The position numbers and the translations under genes were made by a program. DNA of 7,361 nt from Ferrithrix thermotolerans DSM 19514 (GTDB taxonomy: Bacteria > Actinomycetota > Acidimicrobiia > Acidimicrobiales > Ilumatobacteraceae): positions 1-7,361 of the forward strand of contig CAMAQQ010000058.1 in the NCBI GenBank assembly GCA_945860575.1, written 5' to 3'. This document shows positions 1 through 7,000 of this stretch, piece by piece (position 1 is the stretch's first letter; each line of letters starts with the position of its first letter). The notes beneath the pieces were generated by a model. The model was given only the letters and a program-made list of their open reading frames with translations, was not told the origin of the DNA and made no database searches.

Positions 1-218
1 TCGGTGTTGTACTCAATGTGAGCGATAGAGATTGTAATACCACGAGCTTTTTCTTCTGGTGCCTTGTCGATTTGATCGAAAGGTGTGTAATCAGCGAGAC
101 CCTTACCTGCAAGAGTCTTTGAGATCGCTGCAGTAAGTGTTGTTTTGCCGTGGTCAATGTGACCCATCGTTCCGATGTTCACGTGTGGCTTGACGCGCTC
201 AAATTTCGCTTTACTCAT
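1..218 (-). CDS. tuf: Elongation factor Tu, N-terminal fragment (partial, runs off left edge)
   Basis: EF-Tu is the cytoplasmic GTPase that delivers aminoacyl-tRNA to the ribosomal A site. About 72 codons are visible, starting MSKAKFERVKPHVNIGT. The G1/P-loop GHIDHGKTT lies at residues 19-27, and the switch I/G2 region (DQIDKAPEEKARGITI) follows, as in bacterial EF-Tu. The frame is open to the window edge, so the rest of the GTPase domain and domains II and III are outside. The ATG at 216-218 is supported by a good GGGAG Shine-Dalgarno 7 nt upstream and by the usual N-terminus of the family. It follows fusA by 70 nt, the standard str-operon order. Nothing visible suggests truncation other than the window boundary. 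Identification is essentially certain; whether there is a second tuf copy elsewhere cannot be told. Confidence 0.97.
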   Translation of the reverse strand, partial: MSKAKFERVKPHVNIGTMGHIDHGKTTLTAAISKTLAGKGLADYTPFDQIDKAPEEKARGITISIAHIEYNT

Positions 219-225
219 TGTTCTT

Positions 226-230
226 CTCCC
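226..230 (-). promoter_or_regulatory. Ribosome binding site of tuf
   Basis: GGGAG on the minus strand, 7 nt before the tuf ATG. It is the strongest Shine-Dalgarno match in the window, in keeping with the very high expression expected of EF-Tu, and it fixes the start codon. Confidence 0.75.
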
Positions 231-232
231 TA

Positions 233-250
233 TTTATTGTCTTAATTGTC
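233..250 (-). repeat. Tandem 9-bp imperfect repeat in the fusA-tuf spacer
   Basis: On the minus strand GACAATTAA is followed directly by GACAATAAA (8 of 9 bases identical). It sits in the 70-nt tuf leader just upstream of the Shine-Dalgarno. It may be chance or a small slippage duplication; no function can be assigned. The rest of this spacer shows no hairpin, no terminator and no convincing promoter. Confidence 0.35.
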
Positions 251-288
251 GGTGTCTGTAGTTATTTCTGAAACTTTGGCTTGCTTGA

Positions 289-2373
289 TTACTCGCCACG
301 CACGCGCTTGATGATTTCTATTGATATTGCTTCGGGCACTTGCTGATACGAATGAAACTGCATCGTATAAGTCGCACGCCCTTGTGTGCGAGAACGTAGA
401 TCTGTACTGTATCCGAACATTTCCGAAAGCGGAACCTGCGACTTGACGATTTGTGCATTGCCGTTTGCTTCCATGCCTTCAATGCGACCTCGACGGCTTG
501 AAAGGTCACCGATTACATCACCCATGTAGTCTTCGGGGGTAACAACTTCGACGGCCATAATTGGCTCAAGTAGTACTGGTTTTGCGAGTTGGGCTGCCTT
601 GCGAAACACCATCTGACCAGCAATTTTGAAAGCCATTTCGCTTGAGTCAACGTCGTGGTATTGACCGTCCATCAATGAAACTTTTACGTCAACCGTTGGG
701 TAACCAGCGAGCACACCATTGTCGAGTGCCGATTGAATTCCTTGGTTTACTGGCTGAATATATTCACGCGGAATTCGTCCGCCGGTGATTTCGTCTTCAA
801 ATTGATAACCGCCGCCCGGGCCACTTGGCTCAATCGTTACTTTCACAACTGCGAACTGACCTGAACCACCAGTTTGTTTGATGTGTCGATATTCGATGTT
901 CTCAATTTTCTTGGTAATCGTCTCGCGATATGCAACTTGCGGCTTACCAACAGTTGCGTCAACAGCAAACTCTCGCTGCATTCGGTCGACAAGAATCTCA
1001 AGGTGCAACTCACCCATTCCTGAAATTACTGTTTGACCAGTTTCGATGTCTGTACGCACGCGGAAAGTTGGATCTTCATCAGACAAAGACTTAAGCGCTT
1101 TACCAAGTTTGTCTTGATCGTTCTTGGTTTTTGGCTCAATCGCCACGTGGATAACAGGCTCAGGGAAAATCATTCGCTCTAAAATGATCGGGTTTTCGCG
1201 ATCGCAAAGTGTGTCACCGGTTGTTACGTCTTTGAAACCAAGACCGGCAACAATGTCACCAGCCATCGCGAATTCAATGTCTTCGCGTTGGTTTGCGTGC
1301 ATCAACAACAAACGACCAACACGTTCACGCTTTTCTTTGACCGAGTTATAAACCTCGTCGCCCTTGGTGATCGTTCCCGAATAAACGCGGAAGTAAGTGA
1401 GACGACCAAACGGGTCAGCGACGATTTTGAATGCTAAGGCCGCAAACGGACCCTTTTCGTTCGAGTCGCGAGTGATGTCTTGGTCACCTTTGATATTTGT
1501 ACCGGTTGCAGGCGGAATATCGAGTGGGCATGGCATGTAGTCGACAACTGCGTCCAACATTTGTTGCACACCTTTGTTTTTGAACGCCGAACCACAAAGA
1601 ATTGGTACGAAACTAAAAGCCAATGTGCCTTTGCGAAGACCCATCCGCAAATCTTCTTCGCTGAGGTCGTCGTTGAGCAAGAACTTCTCCATGAGTTGTT
1701 CGTCTTCTGACGCAACAAGATCTAATAGATCAGCACGGTATTCTTTCGCCTTGTCGAGATAGTCAGCAGGAATCTCTTCTTCGTGATATTCGGAATCTTT
1801 TTCGTCGCCATCCCAAACGATTGATTTCATTTTTACGATGTCGATCAAACCTTTGAAACCAGCCTCGGCGCCATATGGCAATTGCAGAACTGCCGGCACT
1901 GTTGCAAGTCGATCTTTGATCATGTCGAGTGTGCGATAAAAGTTTGCGCCCGTGCGATCCATTTTGTTGATGAAACACATACGCGGAACTTTGTATTTGT
2001 TGGCTTGACGCCAAACGGTTTCGGTTTGTGGCTCAACACCCGCAACCGAGTCGAAAACTGCAACCGCACCGTCAAGTACGCGCAACGAACGCTCTACTTC
2101 AATTGTGAAGTCAACGTGACCAGGGGTATCGATGATGTTGATGCGGTGCCCACGCCAAACTGCAGTTGTCGCGGCCGAAGTGATCGTGATTCCACGCTCT
2201 TGCTCTTGAACCATGAAGTCCATGACGGCAGCGCCTTCGTGCACTTCACCGATTTTGTAGGTCTTACCGGTGTAGTAGAGAACGCGCTCGGTTGTCGTTG
2301 TTTTACCTGCATCGATGTGCGCCATGATGCCGATGTTCCGATATTTTTCAAGAGGATATTCACGTGATGCCAT
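289..2373 (-). CDS. fusA: Elongation factor G
   Basis: EF-G is the GTPase that drives tRNA-mRNA translocation and, with RRF, ribosome recycling. At 694 residues it is the normal full length. Visible motifs are the P-loop AHIDAGKTT (18-26), switch I ending QERGITITSAATT (58-70), G3 DTPGH (82-86), G4 NKMD (136-139) and G5 GSAF (261-264). Domain II starts near 308, domain III spans roughly 400-480 with SGMGELHLEI (451-460), and domain IV carries TGGSGQFA (501-508) and the tip-loop histidine in YHDVDSSE (572-579). The domain V block PLSEMFGYSTDLRS is at 648-661. Inside switch I the sequence reads MDFMVQEQERG where most bacteria have MDWMEQEQERG. The start ATG (2371-2373) has a weak AGG 10 nt upstream, and the gene follows rpsG by 31 nt, so it is probably co-transcribed and partly translationally coupled. 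Canonical EF-G1 type; the only oddity is the switch I substitution pair. Confidence 0.98.
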   Translation of the reverse strand: MASREYPLEKYRNIGIMAHIDAGKTTTTERVLYYTGKTYKIGEVHEGAAVMDFMVQEQERGITITSAATTAVWRGHRINIIDTPGHVDFTIEVERSLRVLDGAVAVFDSVAGVEPQTETVWRQANKYKVPRMCFINKMDRTGANFYRTLDMIKDRLATVPAVLQLPYGAEAGFKGLIDIVKMKSIVWDGDEKDSEYHEEEIPADYLDKAKEYRADLLDLVASEDEQLMEKFLLNDDLSEEDLRMGLRKGTLAFSFVPILCGSAFKNKGVQQMLDAVVDYMPCPLDIPPATGTNIKGDQDITRDSNEKGPFAALAFKIVADPFGRLTYFRVYSGTITKGDEVYNSVKEKRERVGRLLLMHANQREDIEFAMAGDIVAGLGFKDVTTGDTLCDRENPIILERMIFPEPVIHVAIEPKTKNDQDKLGKALKSLSDEDPTFRVRTDIETGQTVISGMGELHLEILVDRMQREFAVDATVGKPQVAYRETITKKIENIEYRHIKQTGGSGQFAVVKVTIEPSGPGGGYQFEDEITGGRIPREYIQPVNQGIQSALDNGVLAGYPTVDVKVSLMDGQYHDVDSSEMAFKIAGQMVFRKAAQLAKPVLLEPIMAVEVVTPEDYMGDVIGDLSSRRGRIEGMEANGNAQIVKSQVPLSEMFGYSTDLRSRTQGRATYTMQFHSYQQVPEAISIEIIKRVRGE

Positions 2374-2404
2374 GTGGGGGTTACCTAAAAAGTCTTGCTC
2401 TGAT

Positions 2405-2875
2405 TTACCAGCGGTAGTGAGCGAACGCTTTGTTCGACTCCGCCATTTTTTGCATATCTTCGCGCTTCTTCATTGATGCGCCAAGACCATTCGATGCGTC
2501 CATTAATTCACTTGCGAGACACTCGGCCATCGTCTTCTCGCGACGACTACGCGCATTTTCAACAATCCAACGAATCGCCAAAGTTGTTGCACGGCGTGGT
2601 CGAACTTCGACAGGCACTTGATAGGTCGCGCCACCAACGCGGCGACTGCGAACTTCTAGTGGCGGCTTGACATTGTCGACTGCGCGCTTCACTGCGGTGA
2701 GTGGTTCTGCACCCATTTTCGCTTCCATTACTTTCATTGCGTCATAGACAATTGATTCGGCGATGCTCTTTTTGCCGTGCAACATAACTTTGTTGACGAT
2801 CTGAGTTACGAGTGATGAGCGATAAACAGGATCTGCTGCGAACTCGCGTCGGGCTACTGGACCTTTACGTGGCAT
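2405..2875 (-). CDS. rpsG: 30S ribosomal protein S7
   Basis: S7 is the primary binding protein of the 3' major domain of 16S rRNA; it nucleates assembly of the 30S head and contacts E-site tRNA. The 156-residue product has the usual bacterial length. It opens MPRKGPVARR and contains the beta-hairpin block KPPLEVRSRRVGGATYQVP (70-88). The DASNGLGAS segment (126-134) matches actinobacterial S7 as I remember it, and the protein ends with the invariant NKAFAHYRW. The frame stays open upstream to 3016 inside rpsL, but the conserved N-terminus and an AAAGG site 7 nt upstream select the ATG at 2873-2875. The gap to rpsL is only 10 nt and the Shine-Dalgarno overlaps the rpsL stop codon, so translation is likely coupled. 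S7 is the autogenous repressor of the str operon in E. coli, but the long intercistronic target used there has no room here. Confidence 0.98.
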   Translation of the reverse strand: MPRKGPVARREFAADPVYRSSLVTQIVNKVMLHGKKSIAESIVYDAMKVMEAKMGAEPLTAVKRAVDNVKPPLEVRSRRVGGATYQVPVEVRPRRATTLAIRWIVENARSRREKTMAECLASELMDASNGLGASMKKREDMQKMAESNKAFAHYRW

Positions 2876-2882
2876 AAATAAA

Positions 2883-2887
2883 CCTTT
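2883..2887 (-). promoter_or_regulatory. Ribosome binding site of rpsG, overlapping the rpsL stop
   Basis: AAAGG on the minus strand, 7 nt before the rpsG ATG. Its first two bases belong to the rpsL TAA stop codon (2886-2888). This placement decides the rpsG start against the longer in-frame possibilities inside rpsL and suggests ribosomes finishing rpsL reinitiate on rpsG. Confidence 0.7.
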
Positions 2888-3257
2888 ACTTACTCTTCTT
2901 CGCGCCGTAACGGCTACGAGATTGCTTGCGGTCTTTGACTCCGGCGGCATCAAGTGCGCCACGAATAACTTTGTAACGTACACCTGGCAAGTCGCGAACA
3001 CGACCACCACGCACAAGCACGATTGAGTGCTCTTGCAAATTGTGTCCTTCGCCTGGGATGTAAGCCGTAATTTCTACGCCACTAGTCAGACGCACACGCG
3101 CAACTTTGCGCAAAGCCGAGTTTGGCTTTTTTGGTGTGGTTGTAAAAACACGCGTGCACACTCCGCGACGCTGAGGAGAACCCTTAAGCGCCGGAGTCTT
3201 GGTCTTTGAAGACTTTGAACTTCGACCCTGACGGATCAACTGTTGAATTGTGGGCAC
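2886..3257 (-). CDS. rpsL: 30S ribosomal protein S12 (GTG start)
   Basis: S12 sits at the decoding centre of the 30S subunit, monitors codon-anticodon pairing and is the classical target for streptomycin-resistance mutations. The 123-residue product has the family length and aligns without gaps to E. coli and mycobacterial S12 through the core. Motifs are LKGSPQRRGVCTRV (24-37), TPKKPNSALRK (41-51) with K43 intact, and PGEGHNLQEHS (68-78). GGRVRDLPGVRY (84-95) follows; Asp89 there is the residue that RimO methylthiolates in other bacteria. Position 88, lysine in most bacteria, is arginine (CGC codon), the same residue as the K88R resistance allele. Translation starts at a GTG (3255-3257), giving MPTIQQLIRQG, supported by an AAAAAAGG site 8 nt upstream. 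It is the first gene of the ribosomal block, 118 nt after the methyltransferase gene. Confidence 0.98.
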   Translation of the reverse strand: MPTIQQLIRQGRSSKSSKTKTPALKGSPQRRGVCTRVFTTTPKKPNSALRKVARVRLTSGVEITAYIPGEGHNLQEHSIVLVRGGRVRDLPGVRYKVIRGALDAAGVKDRKQSRSRYGAKKSK

Positions 3258-3265
3258 GCAAACGA

Positions 3266-3273
3266 CCTTTTTT
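3266..3273 (-). promoter_or_regulatory. Ribosome binding site of rpsL
   Basis: AAAAAAGG on the minus strand, 8 nt before the GTG initiation codon. Together with the conserved S12 N-terminus it confirms GTG as the start; there is no nearby in-frame ATG that fits the family alignment. Confidence 0.7.
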
Positions 3274-3328
3274 ATATTGCTGTTACGGAAAACTACCTAT
3301 TCGAAACCACCCGCAAACGGGACAGTGA

Positions 3329-3358
3329 ATACTACGGCTCATTGTCTCATCTCGGCAA
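3329..3358 (-). promoter_or_regulatory. Possible sigma-70-type promoter for the rpsL-rpsG-fusA-tuf block
   Basis: In the 118-nt spacer between the methyltransferase gene and rpsL, the minus strand has TTGCCG (3353-3358) as a -35 candidate. An 18-nt spacer follows, then TAGTAT (3329-3334), a 4-of-6 -10 candidate. Transcription would start near 3322, giving a leader of about 65 nt before rpsL. The match is modest and could be chance. The spacer is otherwise empty apart from the rpsL ribosome binding site and a 4-bp hairpin. Confidence 0.3.
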
Positions 3359-3375
3359 CCTGCCAGAAATCGTTT

Positions 3376-4047
3376 TTACGGGGTTGCCACAACGAAGTAT
3401 TGACCGCCAATCGGAATCTTCTTCAAGACTCGGTCTAACTTCGCCAACACCTTTAACGGCTCAGGAAAGAACGAGCAATACCCGGTTTCACGAATCTTAA
3501 ACCCACAATCTGCACCAAGCAATTTTTTTATGTCGCGCATCGAGATCAATTCAGCATCCACATCCATTGGGCAGTTTGAAACAATTCGTCGCGTCAGAGG
3601 GTTATAGGTGTTGTGTTCGATTACAACAAGGCGGCCATCAGGTTTAAGGTTCGCAAGCAAGTTCTTGAGAATCTCAACACGAGTGCTTCCGGTTACGTGA
3701 TGTAGCACCGTTGACATAAAAATTAGGTCGAATTTTTCGACCGCATTTAATGTCGAGTCAATGATCGTGACCTCTGGAAACTGCGCCCGAACAATTTCAA
3801 GCGAAACTTCAGACACATCAGTTGCAAATATCTTCGAGTCTGAAAACTGCTCAAGCAAATACGGCAAAGACAATCCAACGCCACAGCCAAAGTCAAGAAC
3901 CGTTAGACCGCTACCACCTTGTGAAAGGTGATTTTTAAGTAGTCGAACCTTGTATTCGGCTTGGTATTCGTCGCTGGTTCGAGTCACTGCAAGACTCTTG
4001 CGCAACGACTCGTGGTAGTTCTCTGCAAACTTGTCGAATTCGGACAT
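3376..4047 (-). CDS. Class I SAM-dependent methyltransferase, substrate unknown
   Basis: The 223-residue protein has the seven-stranded Rossmann methyltransferase core. SAM-binding motif I is VLDFGCGVGLSLPYL (50-64, DxGxGxG), followed by an acidic residue after strand 2 (ATDVS, Asp77). FDLIFMSTVLHHV (106-118) is motif IV-like, and LKPDGRLVVIEHN (134-146) is the usual post-motif strand. The opening FDKFAENYHESLRKSLAV, the EHNTYNPLTRRIV segment (144-156) and the ending IPIGGQYFVVA (211-221) resemble, from memory, small methyltransferases often encoded near glycosyltransferase or lipid genes. That points to a glycan, lipid or small-molecule substrate, not rRNA, but is not proof. There is no signal peptide or membrane segment, so it should be cytoplasmic. 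The ATG at 4045-4047 has AGGGG 12 nt upstream, a somewhat long spacing, with a nearer GAG. It starts 29 nt after the rpoC stop with no terminator between, so it is probably co-transcribed with rpoC. Its position between rpoC and rpsL is unusual. Base use looks like that of the neighbours. Confidence 0.87.
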   Translation of the reverse strand: MSEFDKFAENYHESLRKSLAVTRTSDEYQAEYKVRLLKNHLSQGGSGLTVLDFGCGVGLSLPYLLEQFSDSKIFATDVSEVSLEIVRAQFPEVTIIDSTLNAVEKFDLIFMSTVLHHVTGSTRVEILKNLLANLKPDGRLVVIEHNTYNPLTRRIVSNCPMDVDAELISMRDIKKLLGADCGFKIRETGYCSFFPEPLKVLAKLDRVLKKIPIGGQYFVVATP

Positions 4048-4059
4048 TGTTTACTCGAG

Positions 4060-4064
4060 CCCCT
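4060..4064 (-). promoter_or_regulatory. Probable ribosome binding site of the methyltransferase gene
   Basis: AGGGG on the minus strand, 12 nt upstream of the ATG, within the 29-nt rpoC-methyltransferase gap. The spacing is longer than ideal; a GAG at 4054-4056 lies 6 nt from the start and could contribute. Moderate initiation is expected compared with the ribosomal genes. Confidence 0.4.
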
Positions 4065-4076
4065 ATTTCTAATTTT

Positions 4077-7000
4077 TTATTGAGCGATCTCGCTATCAGG
4101 ACTGTCGTCGAAACCGTTATCAAGGTCGGTATCGCGACTGGTCACAGCGTTGTTAACTTCGCTCGTAACCTGCTCGATTGTCTCGGCTAAATCTTGAGTT
4201 TGATCGTCGGCAACATATGTGCCTTTCAATCCCGCCAAATATGCGGCTGGATCGGCTTCGTCATCGCTCGAGTAGTAAGCCATCGGCACATAATCTGGTG
4301 CGCTGACATCAAACAAGTTATAGCGATCCATGCCCGTTCCGGCTGGGATCAATTTACCGATGATGATGTTTTCTTTCAGGCCAACCAAATGATCTGACTT
4401 GCCGTCAATCGCTGCTTCAGTAAGAACACGAGTTGTTTCTTGGAAGGATGCCGCCGACAACCATGATTCGGTTGCAAGCGAAGCCTTGGTGATTCCCATT
4501 AATACTGGGCGACCCTCGGCTGGCTTCTTGCCTTCTTCAACGATTGCTCGGTTGACATCACGGAAAACTTTTGAGTCCGCAAGATGACCTGGCAAGAAGT
4601 GAGTCTCGCCTGGCTCTTGAACGCTGACGCGACGCGACATTTGACGCACGATCAACTCGATGTGCTTGTCGTGAATCGCAACACCTTGGTCACGATAAAC
4701 CTTCTGCACTTCTTCAACGAGATATTGCTGAGTTTCACGAATTCCCTTGATCACCATTAATTCTTTTGGATCTAATGGACCATCGGTAATGCGATCTCCT
4801 GCTTCAACACTCTGACCGTCTTTGACTAACGGGCGACTACCAGTTGGCAAGATGATCTCAATCTCTTGACCTTGATCGTCAATAACTTTGATCGGAATAC
4901 CCTTGCCTTCGTCTTCAAGAATTCGAAGAACGCCTGTTGCCGGCACAAGTCGAGCCGAGCCCTTCGGGTTGCGAGCTTCAAAGAGTTCAACAACGCGCGG
5001 CAAACCACCAGCGATGTCTTTTCCGGCAACGCCACCAGTGTGGAAGGTACGCATCGTCAACTGAGTACCAGGCTCACCAATTGATTGAGCAGCAATTACA
5101 CCAACTGCTTCACCAAGTTCGATGTCTTTGCCCGTTGCTAACGAACGACCGTAACACTTGGCGCATACGCCAACTTCGGCATCACAAGTTACGACTGAGC
5201 GAACACGAACACGTGAAACTTTTGGATCGAGACGCAAAGTCTCCATTTCGATGTCGCCAACGATCGTATTTTTTGACATTACCGAACCATCTGAAAGTTC
5301 AATGTCATTGAGCAAAGCGCGCCCGAACAACTTGGTCTCGAGGTAGGCGCGTGTATTGGCAGTGTCTGCCCCCACGTTTTCTACCCACACGCCAAGCGTT
5401 GTGCCGCAGTCGTCTTCACGAACGATCAATTCTTGAGCCACGTCATGCAGACGACGAGTCAAATAACCCGAGTCAGCAGTACGAAGCGCAGTGTCAACGA
5501 GACCCTTACGAGCACCTGGAGTTGCAATGAAGTATTCAAGAGTTTGCAGACCTTCACGGAAGTTGCTCTTGATCGGACGAGGAATCATGTCACCGCGAGG
5601 GTTGGCCACGAGTCCACGCATACCTGCGATCTGGCGCATCTGGGTCATGTTTCCACGAGCACCAGAACCGATCATCATGTCGACTGGGTTGAAATGCAGT
5701 GCCTTAAATTCGGCTTCCATTGCGTCCTGAACATCACGGGTTGCGTCTGTCCAAATTCGAACTTCTTGCTGACGACGCTCACCATCGGTGATGATTCCGC
5801 GACGAAACTGACTCTCAACTTTTTCTGCTTGCTTCTCATAGCCGTCAAGAATGCCTCGCTTTGCAACCGGAGTCTTCACGTCATCTACCGAAACGGTCAG
5901 ACCTGACTGCGATGCGTAGCGATAACAGATGTTCTTGATCGCGTCAAGCGACGATGCAATAACCGCCTTTGGATAATTGTCGCTAAGTCGCTCGACTATG
6001 ACGCCGAACTCTTTTTTCTTGACCGCTGCCGAGATGTGCCCAAAACGCTTCGAGAAATCTTTTGGAAGAACTTCTTCGAACAACATGCGACCTGCAGTTG
6101 TCTCGAATTTTTCAGATTTAACTCCATCAATCATTTCTACGAAGTTGATCTTTGCGTGAAGTTTTATACTGCCTTCATCAAGAGCACGGGTAATCTCCCA
6201 CATTGATTTGAATACTCGACCTTCGCCTTTTAATCCTGCTTCTTCTCGGGTCAAATAAAAGCCACCAATTACAAGGTCTTGCTGTGGTGTAACAATTGGT
6301 CGACCAGAAGCTGGTGACAAAATGTTGTTCGCTGAAAGCATCAACACGCGAGCCTCTGCTTGTGCTTCAACTGACAACGGCAAGTGAACCGCCATTTGGT
6401 CTCCGTCGAAGTCGGCGTTAAACGCCGTACAAACAAGTGGGTGCAAGTGAATCGCTTTGCCTTCAACAAGTACCGGCTCGAAAGCCTGAATACCAAGTCG
6501 GTGCAAAGTCGGTGCGCGGTTAAGCAACACTGGATGCTCTTTGATTACTTCTTCAAGTACGTCCCAAACTTGCGGACGACGACGCTCAACCATGCGCTTG
6601 GCAGATTTAATGTTCTGCGCAAGTTGCTGATCGGCGAGACGCTTCATCACGAATGGCTTGAACAATTCGAGTGCCATCAATTTCGGCAAACCGCACTGCT
6701 GTAAACGCAAGGTTGGTCCGGCGACGATTACTGAACGACCCGAATAGTCAACGCGCTTGCCGAGCAAGTTCTGACGGAAGCGGCCTTGCTTACCCTTCAG
6801 GCCGTCTGACAACGACTTAAGTGGACGATTGCCCGGGCCACTAACTGGACGACCACGACGACCGTTGTCGAATAGAGCGTCTGCTGCTTCTTGCAACATT
6901 CGCTTCTCGTTGTTGACGATGATCTCTGGCGCACCAAGTTCGAGCAGTCGGCTCAAACGGTTGTTGCGGTTGATTACACGACGGTAGAGGTCGTTCAAGT

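Noticed and set aside
1882..2367. 161-codon plus-strand open frame opposite fusA
   Set aside because: It lies wholly antisense to the conserved GTPase domain of EF-G, has no recognisable motif, and is a by-product of codon use in fusA.
2405..3016. N-terminally extended S7 of 203 residues starting inside rpsL
   Set aside because: The extra 47 residues are rpsL read in another frame and lack S7 similarity; the conserved MPRKGP start at 2875 has a well-spaced AAAGG site.
3271..3276. TATAAA as the -10 element of an rpsL promoter
   Set aside because: It overlaps the Shine-Dalgarno region and no -35-like hexamer lies 16-18 nt upstream; transcription would start at or past the ribosome binding site.
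3310..3321. CCCG/CGGG hairpin as a terminator after the methyltransferase gene
   Set aside because: The stem is only 4 bp, cannot be extended, and no U-run follows on the minus strand.
3243..3500. 85-codon plus-strand open frame across the methyltransferase-rpsL spacer
   Set aside because: It overlaps both flanking genes on the opposite strand, would start at TTG with poor ribosome-binding context, and resembles nothing known.
5040..5042. Suspected loss of the catalytic trigger-loop histidine in RpoC
   Set aside because: On aligning the motifs, the trigger loop (TQLTMRTFHTGG) keeps its histidine at residue 772; the His-to-Pro change is at the bridge-helix start, a different site.
5433..5906. 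157-codon plus-strand open frame opposite rpoC
   Set aside because: It is antisense to the bridge-helix region of beta' and shows no domain, composition or context supporting a gene.
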